From positions 1 to 9,982 of the forward strand of contig JAILZY010000114.1 in assembly GCA_023512255.1 (NCBI GenBank): a DNA stretch of 9,982 bases. The letters run 5' to 3'. The position numbers and the translations under genes are program-made. Of the stretch, positions 4,811 through 9,982 are shown piece after piece (the stretch's first letter is position 1; the number at the start of each line of letters is the position of its first letter). Source of the DNA: a bacterium. GTDB lineage: Bacteria > SZUA-182 > DTGQ01. A model generated the notes under the pieces. That model was not told the DNA's origin. It ran no database searches and saw only the letters and a list, made by a program, of their open reading frames with translations.

Positions 4811-7012
4811 CTACATTGACCACCAAGGTCGAACTTCAAGATGAATAGTAAAGGTGGTGAAAGCGCCGCGAGCATCCATAGCTACGATATTAGCCGCGTA
4901 AAACCCTGGAAACTGAGTCTGGAATGTCCAGATTGCATGGCCGCTGGCATCCACTCCGATACAGCCGATATCGCAGGTGTAGTATACCTTGTCTCCATCC
5001 GGGTCTTCGACATCCAGAGTCGGCTCAGATAAAATGAACAGCTCTCCTGCCCGGCAAACCTGAGGATGGTCCCAATCCCCCAAGACCACTGGCGGATGAT
5101 TTAGCCAGGTTCCACGGTTGACGCAGTGAAGAATGAATCGGCCGACATTTAATAGCCCCCGATCATCTTGAACTGTTACCACCACCGGATAAACCCCTTC
5201 AAACTGGGGGATAAAGGAGATTAGCCCAGTGTAGGGATCGATCATCTGCTCTATCCAAGGGCCGAATTGATAGTTGGGCAGACTGGCAATGGTCATACTC
5301 CAGGTTAAATGGAATTGATCAAACTTGGGATGAGTCGGCGAATAGAGGCAACTGTCCGGATCGACTGCTGAAAGGGGGTAGGTAAAAACCTCACCAACAT
5401 AGGCAATTTGATCATCTAGATCCTCCATACAGGGAGGATAATTTTCTACTGGATAGTTGACTACTGATATGGGAAAGGTTTCTATATCAGTAGTTCTCCC
5501 ATCAGTTACCTCTACGGTAACGATCAGGTCTTCCATGACCTGAGGGATAATTTCCAAAACAGCTACCATGGGCCAGTACTTATAGCCGGCATTTCGCAAA
5601 GCAAGCTCAATGTTTCTCACCCGCTCAGGAGGGTAATAGAAAGTGCCTTCAGAGTCGAGCGCGGCACCACAAGCATGTTCCACAACCTTATCTCCCTCCT
5701 CACCCATTAGACGATAGTACTCTGGCAGAAAGAGAGGATAGCTATCATCAGGATTGACTTCTAGGGGGCGGATCATCACTTGGGCTGAGCTTCCGTGGGC
5801 GCCTCCTTTGCCCATATAGGCATAAAAACGCAGCATATCTTCCTGATGATCCCTTTTACTTGTTCTCATGTTATCGTCAGCCAGCACCGGTGTGGTTGGA
5901 ATGATATTCGCATACTTTGTTCTGAGCTTGAGATAATCCTTGTCAGGATCCGCATCCCAATCTCGGGCAATATTAGGATCAATGAATCCCGCCCGAGAAT
6001 CCCTGATATAGGCCTCACAGATTTCATCAGGGTCAATCAGAACATCATTCTGATTGCAGACATCGTCAGTAGCGAAGATAAGCCTTCGGGTACGAGCAAA
6101 TAACTGAGCAAATAGGGGGCCAATTTTAAAAAGATAGGGAGGCTCTTCGGCTATGTGATCGTGGGTATGAAAAATAATATCATCCAATCGGTAGCGGTTT
6201 CCCAGAATGGAAATGGAGTCAATGCTGCGCAGATACTTGCCACTGGCTTCCAGACACTGGCTGATCGTATTGTTGATATCAACATAAATGGTGTGCCATG
6301 TCCAGTCGGCATACTGTCGTCCGATTTCTATATCAATCACTCCAGGATTTTTCGGATCATCGGTCGGCTCGCTGACCAGGATCGGTATTCCTTGGTAATC
6401 ACTGCATCCTGGGCATATCTCTCGGGGAATTAGGCGGATGGCATAATAGTAGATTTTATCCATCCGAGAAGTATACTTGAGAGTTCCATTAATGATAAAG
6501 GTAAAAGTGTCAAACATTTCAACGGTTAAAGGAGCTCTAATCTTAAAGCTCAAATGCGTGCACTGCGGGGGCCGAGTGGGATTATGGTTAGGATCTTGAT
6601 TAATAAAATCCGCAGGATCAGGGCTGGTCAAGACTTTTGAGATAGCGAATCTTTGAAGATTAGGTAGAAACACTGAAGGGGGCATATAAACATTGAGCAC
6701 TCTGCTTACCTCAAAAGGGTCTAGGACGGTTATCAGACGGCCATAACCGATATCGTATCCCCACACGGGGTAAGGGGGAGTATTAGTAGTCCAGCCATGA
6801 TTTAGCGGGCTGTCCCAATATTCAAAATTATCAATAATCACATCACCATTTGGCAGGGAGAAAGGAAGATACATGACCTGAGAGAGTAGCTCTGGTTGAG
6901 CCCAAGTATCACCGGGCTCAGCCGCCGCTTGGTGGTTCAACAAGATAAAAAGCATTACTGAAAGAATTAACATTATGATTGCAAGTGTGATATTTCTTCT
7001 GATTTTTGCCAT
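4811..7012 (-). CDS. Large secreted/surface protein with C-terminal cadherin/Ig-like domains
   Basis: 733 residues. Residues 1-31 form a classical signal peptide (MAKIRRN, hydrophobic 8-26, then HQAAA-EPGD). The mature N-terminal part (about 55-285) begins DNFEYWDSPLNHGW and is beta-rich, like carbohydrate-binding or jelly-roll-type extracellular domains; this is a resemblance only. The central part (290-480) is unrecognised, with acidic DPD/DWDADPDKD stretches (352-359) that could bind calcium. Two C-terminal modules (about 525-631 and 638-728) look like bacterial Ig/cadherin-like (He_PIG type) repeats, with the marks VGEVFTYPLSAVDPDSC, GLISFIPQFEGVYPVVVTVQDDRG and DVEDPDGD. No cell-wall anchor or sorting tail is visible; it ends RPWWSM. 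The start at 7012 is supported by GAGGGG (7019-7024) 6 nt upstream and by the signal peptide; an ATG at 7111 would bury it. A long leader separates it from its promoter. Probably an extracellular binding protein; ligand unknown. Confidence 0.85.
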   Translation of the reverse strand: MAKIRRNITLAIIMLILSVMLFILLNHQAAAEPGDTWAQPELLSQVMYLPFSLPNGDVIIDNFEYWDSPLNHGWTTNTPPYPVWGYDIGYGRLITVLDPFEVSRVLNVYMPPSVFLPNLQRFAISKVLTSPDPADFINQDPNHNPTRPPQCTHLSFKIRAPLTVEMFDTFTFIINGTLKYTSRMDKIYYYAIRLIPREICPGCSDYQGIPILVSEPTDDPKNPGVIDIEIGRQYADWTWHTIYVDINNTISQCLEASGKYLRSIDSISILGNRYRLDDIIFHTHDHIAEEPPYLFKIGPLFAQLFARTRRLIFATDDVCNQNDVLIDPDEICEAYIRDSRAGFIDPNIARDWDADPDKDYLKLRTKYANIIPTTPVLADDNMRTSKRDHQEDMLRFYAYMGKGGAHGSSAQVMIRPLEVNPDDSYPLFLPEYYRLMGEEGDKVVEHACGAALDSEGTFYYPPERVRNIELALRNAGYKYWPMVAVLEIIPQVMEDLIVTVEVTDGRTTDIETFPISVVNYPVENYPPCMEDLDDQIAYVGEVFTYPLSAVDPDSCLYSPTHPKFDQFHLTWSMTIASLPNYQFGPWIEQMIDPYTGLISFIPQFEGVYPVVVTVQDDRGLLNVGRFILHCVNRGTWLNHPPVVLGDWDHPQVCRAGELFILSEPTLDVEDPDGDKVYYTCDIGCIGVDASGHAIWTFQTQFPGFYAANIVAMDARGAFTTFTIHLEVRPWWSM

Positions 7013-7267
7013 ATATTGCCCCTCAACTTTTGTCAAGATATTCTGCACTTTCAATGTAGAATTGTAAGTAAATAAATTAAGGTGTACAACTAAAGCTGGG
7101 GAGATGTTCAATGGTACTCTAAGAGGGGGATAATTGCAAATATAATACCGAAGGTTTCAATTATTAAAGGGGTTTCAAATCCGGTATCTAAAAATATTGC
7201 CTAATCCTTCCCTACCTGCCTCTTTCAGAAACACAAAAATTGTAGGCTATTGTTCATCATTAAAAAT

Positions 7268-7295
7268 GATATATAATGGTTGATTATTATGTCAA
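7268..7295 (-). promoter_or_regulatory. Promoter candidate for the 733-aa secreted-protein gene
   Basis: On the minus strand a perfect TTGACA (7290-7295) is followed after 16 bp by TATATC (7268-7273). Transcription would start near 7261, within the palindrome at 7256-7270, which could serve as an operator. The start codon at 7012 lies about 250 nt further on. A second TTGACA occurs at 7032-7037, but it is too close to the start codon to leave a -10 element. Confidence 0.45.
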
Positions 7296-7395
7296 GGAAA
7301 ATTTATGACTCTCTACCACACTTCTAAGAAAGAGTCTAAATGTTTATTCTGAGCAAAAGTGGATGGTTAATGTAAGTTTGATATAAATTTGTGGT

Positions 7396-7429
7396 AAAAA
7401 AAGAGTAGAGAATGAATGCTGGCAGCATT
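7396..7429 (-). terminator. Weak intrinsic terminator candidate after the metalloprotease gene
   Basis: Reading the minus strand about 30 nt past the stop at 7460, the palindrome AATGCTGCCAGCATT (7415-7429) can form a 5-bp stem with a 5-nt loop. Twelve bases later comes a run of seven T (7396-7402). The stem is short and far from the T-run, so termination would be inefficient at best. Confidence 0.3.
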
Positions 7430-7459
7430 TGGGAAGAATAGGGGTTATTAATGCCTAAG

Positions 7460-9823
7460 TCACTTCCGCCATATCTTTTCTCGAACCATATTGACGATAG
7501 AGGTTTCCCCGCCCGAGATGCCAAAATTCCTCCCTGCTGGCTTTTGGAAAAAATGATAGGCGGAAAGCCACCTGCCGCTTATTTGCTCTCTTTTGACAAT
7601 GGCCGAAGAGTCCTCTCCAAGCTCATCGAGAAGCTCGAAGGCACTTTCGGGCAGCCCTTGAGTTTGAGCTGTCCTGAGGGGGAGAGAGAAAAAATTCAGC
7701 CCTTGCCTAAAGAGCTGAGCTCTGGAGCTGCCTTGAGAGATAAAAGCTGGCAGAGTGATTGTTCTAGGGGTTTTCATGTTCAGGATATAGATACCACCGG
7801 GAGAAAGAGGAAAAGAAGGGCCAGAGACAGAGCAGGCTTTAGAATTCGGGGTGCCTTGCTGAGTGCCTTCTGAACTTTTTTCTGAACTCTTGATGAGAGT
7901 GTTTGTGATCCACTGTCCACTCTCTGGGTCATAAGCGCTCAGGGAATGAACAGAATCGGCACTGAAGTAGTGGAGCAGAAATTGATGTGAATCAAGTGAT
8001 TCTCCATCCAAGAAGGGTGGAGAAAAAAGGTTCATCCCAGGCAGGAAAGAAATTTTTGAGAAAGAAGCCGCCGGGGTAAAATTAGCCTCCAGGGTAAAGC
8101 TAGCAAGATCACCTATTGTGTAATCAGCAGTGTTGACCACAATAGCCTCTACAGTCTGAAATTCTGCCTCCTTACCAAAGCCTGGCAGGGTTATTTCCCC
8201 AGAGCAGGTGTTAGGGTTTAGGGTAAGGTCAACCCGCTCAGTCAACCCGCTGCCAGCAGTCAAAACCAGGGGACAGGAAAGAGGGGCTGTCCCATAGGTG
8301 CGGGTAAATTTTAGTCGTAGACTACCCACTGCGTCCTCATCCGGTGCTTGAAAGCGAAGATAGTGAGCCGAAAGGTGCCTGAGAGTGCCGATCGACCCAC
8401 CGCGACTTGAGTCGTATAAATCATCGCTCTTAAACAGAGCAGGATACTCTTTAAAGCAGTCGGCATGCCAGACCTGGGGATATGAGTCGCCCTCTTCAAA
8501 ATCCCGGGTCAGAACCTTAACCTTGAATTCCTCAAGCTCTTCCCCTAGGCTGCTTTGGCGAGAGGCCAGCTCGGCTTTGATTAACGATAAGGCCGTAGCA
8601 CTTTTCCCCTGCTGTCGAATTCTCTTGCCCCGCTCAAATATGCTGCGGACAATGTTTGGCCCGTATTTTTCAGCTAGGTACTTAACCCAGATTACTCCTC
8701 CATACTCCTGATATTTAGCCCGCTTGTAAGTTGAGCTTGTGGCCTCAAGCGGCAGAAAAGGCCAGTCGAACCAGCCCCAAATTTCCCGGTCAAATCGGCC
8801 TGCCAGCTTACCCAGGCTATTGTAGTAAGGCTCGCCGCTGTCCCAGCGACCATTGCCGTTGAGATCATCATAAGGCTCTCCAAGATAGTGCAGGTAGTCA
8901 TTGATATGGTCAAAGACTTCATCCTCTATCCAGACAGCGGTGTTTTCCTCCCACCATTGATCTTCCCACTCGGTGTAGCCAAACTGGATGGCATGGAAAA
9001 ACTCATGGGCCACGGTAACTCTCATTGCTCCAAGAGCACTCCCCTCAGGGTCTTGATTGGGAGGAAGATCAGTGAGAGCCTCATAATTGTTAGCAATCAC
9101 CATATAGGGATGGTCATCCGGGTCAAGGGTGGAATAGCCATAGTAGGAGATGCCCATGATGTAGCAGTCAAACTGGATGCTGCTGCCTGAGACTAAAGCA
9201 GGCGGGCTATAGCCAAGATTTTCTACCACCTTAGCCCAGGTGGCTTCAAGGGCTTTGGCCACAGCCAGGACAAAAGGAGGGATAGTCAGGGCTAGCCCAT
9301 CCGAGCCTACGACTGCATCCCCACGGCTATTGTCTTCGGTATAGTGGATACGGCAATGTCCATCCGAGGTTCGGTAAACGAAAACCTTGACCGGACCATA
9401 GTAGTTGTCCTGATAGGTGAAGTCGGTTGGACGGTAGAGAATGAAGCGGTTTTGCTCATCCAGGAGCTCAGGATGCTGGCGGGCCGCCTGAACAAGAGGG
9501 GTAGCGCAGCGGGGAAAAAAGGGGGGGCGAGAGCCACTGGCAGGGGAGGGCAGACGCCGGGAGGATTTATCTTTACGATTGAACAGGGCGGCGATCTCTT
9601 GATTAAGCCAGGTGCGAAATTCCGCTTCACTTACCTTGGCGCTGCTATCAGCCTCAGCAGCCTGCTTTGACTGATCGGCAGCCTGAGCCCAGCAGCTATT
9701 ATCTTTTGGCCATCCAAACAACAGGATGATGAGCGGGATAATAAGGCAGGGAATAAGCCACAGGGTAGCGGGCAAAAGATCTCCCTCAGGCTGAAACTGC
9801 TTTTTAGCTGATCGTCCCACCAT
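7460..9823 (-). CDS. Exported zinc metalloprotease (MXAN_6640-like) with EF-hand-like loop
   Basis: 787 residues. A basic N-terminus and hydrophobic helix (about 18-37) followed by SCWAQA (43-48) indicate export. A proline/serine-rich linker and a prodomain-like region precede the catalytic domain. The zinc site is HEFFH (273-277) in VAHEFFHAIQFGY. The downstream WWEENTAVW (290-298) supplies the probable third ligand Glu293 in an E-x-x-A pattern, as in gluzincin-type proteases. This arrangement matches what I know of the MXAN_6640 family. Residues 320-331 (DLNGNGRWDSGE) fit a canonical 12-residue EF-hand calcium loop (D, N, N, D, E at positions 1, 3, 5, 9, 12). The C-terminus has two related beta-rich segments, FLPGMNLFSPPF (593-604) and FRQGLNFFSLPL (705-716), each followed by a Y/W-rich stretch and a GG.YI.NM/GGETSIVNM end. 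The start at 9823 gives the signal sequence but has a poor ribosome site. Substrate unknown; the neighbouring secreted protein is a possible partner. Confidence 0.88.
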   Translation of the reverse strand: MVGRSAKKQFQPEGDLLPATLWLIPCLIIPLIILLFGWPKDNSCWAQAADQSKQAAEADSSAKVSEAEFRTWLNQEIAALFNRKDKSSRRLPSPASGSRPPFFPRCATPLVQAARQHPELLDEQNRFILYRPTDFTYQDNYYGPVKVFVYRTSDGHCRIHYTEDNSRGDAVVGSDGLALTIPPFVLAVAKALEATWAKVVENLGYSPPALVSGSSIQFDCYIMGISYYGYSTLDPDDHPYMVIANNYEALTDLPPNQDPEGSALGAMRVTVAHEFFHAIQFGYTEWEDQWWEENTAVWIEDEVFDHINDYLHYLGEPYDDLNGNGRWDSGEPYYNSLGKLAGRFDREIWGWFDWPFLPLEATSSTYKRAKYQEYGGVIWVKYLAEKYGPNIVRSIFERGKRIRQQGKSATALSLIKAELASRQSSLGEELEEFKVKVLTRDFEEGDSYPQVWHADCFKEYPALFKSDDLYDSSRGGSIGTLRHLSAHYLRFQAPDEDAVGSLRLKFTRTYGTAPLSCPLVLTAGSGLTERVDLTLNPNTCSGEITLPGFGKEAEFQTVEAIVVNTADYTIGDLASFTLEANFTPAASFSKISFLPGMNLFSPPFLDGESLDSHQFLLHYFSADSVHSLSAYDPESGQWITNTLIKSSEKSSEGTQQGTPNSKACSVSGPSFPLSPGGIYILNMKTPRTITLPAFISQGSSRAQLFRQGLNFFSLPLRTAQTQGLPESAFELLDELGEDSSAIVKREQISGRWLSAYHFFQKPAGRNFGISGGETSIVNMVREKIWRK

Positions 9824-9841
9824 ACCCTATCGTCCCACCAT
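9811..9841. repeat. Duplicated start-codon segment creating a 4-codon upstream ORF
   Basis: ATCGTCCCACCAT occurs at 9811-9823 and 9829-9841 (18-bp period, a multiple of three). On the minus strand each copy reads ATGGTGGGACGAT. The downstream copy starts the metalloprotease (MVGRS...). The upstream copy, in the same frame, reads ATG GTG GGA CGA TAG and stops after Met-Val-Gly-Arg, 3 nt before the real start codon. Both lie downstream of the promoter at 9863-9891, so the mini-ORF should be on the transcript. Confidence 0.8.
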
Positions 9842-9862
9842 TATAACCCGTAATTTTTAAAA

Positions 9863-9891
9863 TTAATACCATGAACTTAGCCGTTTGTCAA
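9863..9891 (-). promoter_or_regulatory. Sigma-70-like promoter of the metalloprotease gene
   Basis: On the minus strand a perfect TTGACA (9886-9891) is followed after exactly 17 bp by TATTAA (9863-9868). Transcription would begin near 9856. That gives a leader of roughly 30 nt containing the duplicated start segment and no good Shine-Dalgarno sequence. Confidence 0.65.
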
Positions 9892-9908
9892 ATACTGCCG
9901 GGACAGCC

Positions 9909-9930
9909 CAGATGTTCCCCATATTTAAAA
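9909..9930. repeat. 22-bp repeat, inverted copy of 53-74
   Basis: CAGATGTTCCCCAT (9909-9922) is the exact reverse complement of 61-74, and the similarity extends through 9930 with two mismatches. It lies just upstream of the metalloprotease promoter and next to GGGACAG (9900-9906), which with the TTCCCC core gives it the look of a REP-like unit. The rest of 9931-9982 holds no supported feature. Confidence 0.55.
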
Positions 9931-9982
9931 TTAGGAGAAGTAGATAAGCTGCAGGGGAAGGGTATTGAGGTAAAAGACAATA

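Larger units (their letters stand above)
7013..7459. other. Non-coding leader/intergenic region between two secreted-protein genes
   Basis: There is no gene in this 447-bp AT-rich stretch. It holds a promoter candidate (7268-7295, minus). A perfect inverted repeat ATCATT-AAA-AATGAT (7256-7270) covers the predicted transcription start. A leader element follows in which ATACCG (7145-7150) and CGGTAT (7182-7187) enclose two direct copies of GGTTTCAA (7153-7160 and 7171-7178). The leader of the 733-aa protein gene would be about 250 nt, long enough for control by structure, but I recognise no riboswitch consensus. Confidence 0.45.

Noticed and set aside
4811-7111. Longer start at 7111 for the 733-aa protein
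   Set aside because: It would place 33 residues before a clear signal peptide and lacks a ribosome site, while ATG 7012 has GAGGGG 6 nt upstream.
7013-7300. Riboswitch in the long leader
   Set aside because: I looked for c-di-GMP-type and other familiar conserved cores and found none; only simple repeats and dyads are present.
7451-7873. Plus-strand ORF of 140 codons
   Set aside because: It lies antisense to the C-terminal repeats of the metalloprotease, and its product shows no recognisable domain.

Overview
This is a chromosomal window from a Gram-negative-type, probably anaerobic bacterium. The thiol peroxidase, RarA, a membrane-anchored TPR protein and large secreted Ig-like and metalloprotease proteins are the kind of set seen in Desulfobacterota/Myxococcota-like lineages or uncultured candidate phyla. 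I cannot place it more precisely. Base composition is moderate, intergenic regions are AT-rich, and most proteins start behind recognisable Shine-Dalgarno sequences. There are no rRNA, tRNA, CRISPR, transposase or phage genes.

Left part (1-1301): a thiol peroxidase gene (tpx, minus strand) diverges from a small operon. That operon encodes an ArsR-family repressor and, overlapping its stop codon, a 45-residue cysteine-rich microprotein. The shared intergenic region carries a good promoter, a perfect TTAGTA-GA-TACTAA operator candidate and a 21-bp-period direct repeat in the tpx leader. Together this looks like a redox- or metal-responsive divergon.

Middle (1302-4810): a repeat-filled gap leads into rarA (AAA+ replication/recombination factor). 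Next come a purine-rich spacer and a TPR protein with an N-terminal membrane anchor and a C-terminal hydrophobic domain. Then a long gap holds a 37-residue single-pass membrane microprotein closed by a strong intrinsic terminator. Two related MITE-like palindromic elements (about 1341-1506 and 4658-4768) lie in opposite orientation on either side of rarA and the TPR gene.

Right part (4811-9823): two large minus-strand genes encode exported proteins, each with its own candidate promoter. One is a 733-residue surface/secreted protein ending in two cadherin/Ig-like modules. The other is a 787-residue gluzincin-type metalloprotease (HEFFH plus downstream E-x-x-A) with an EF-hand-like loop and C-terminal beta-rich repeats. 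They may act together outside the cytoplasm, but this rests only on adjacency and signal sequences.

The most promising under-described items are the ArsR/Cys-rich microprotein pair beside tpx, the 37-residue membrane protein, the MITE-like family, and the duplicated start-codon segment that creates a four-codon upstream ORF before the metalloprotease. No clearly new multi-gene system (defence, biosynthetic or CRISPR-like) is visible.
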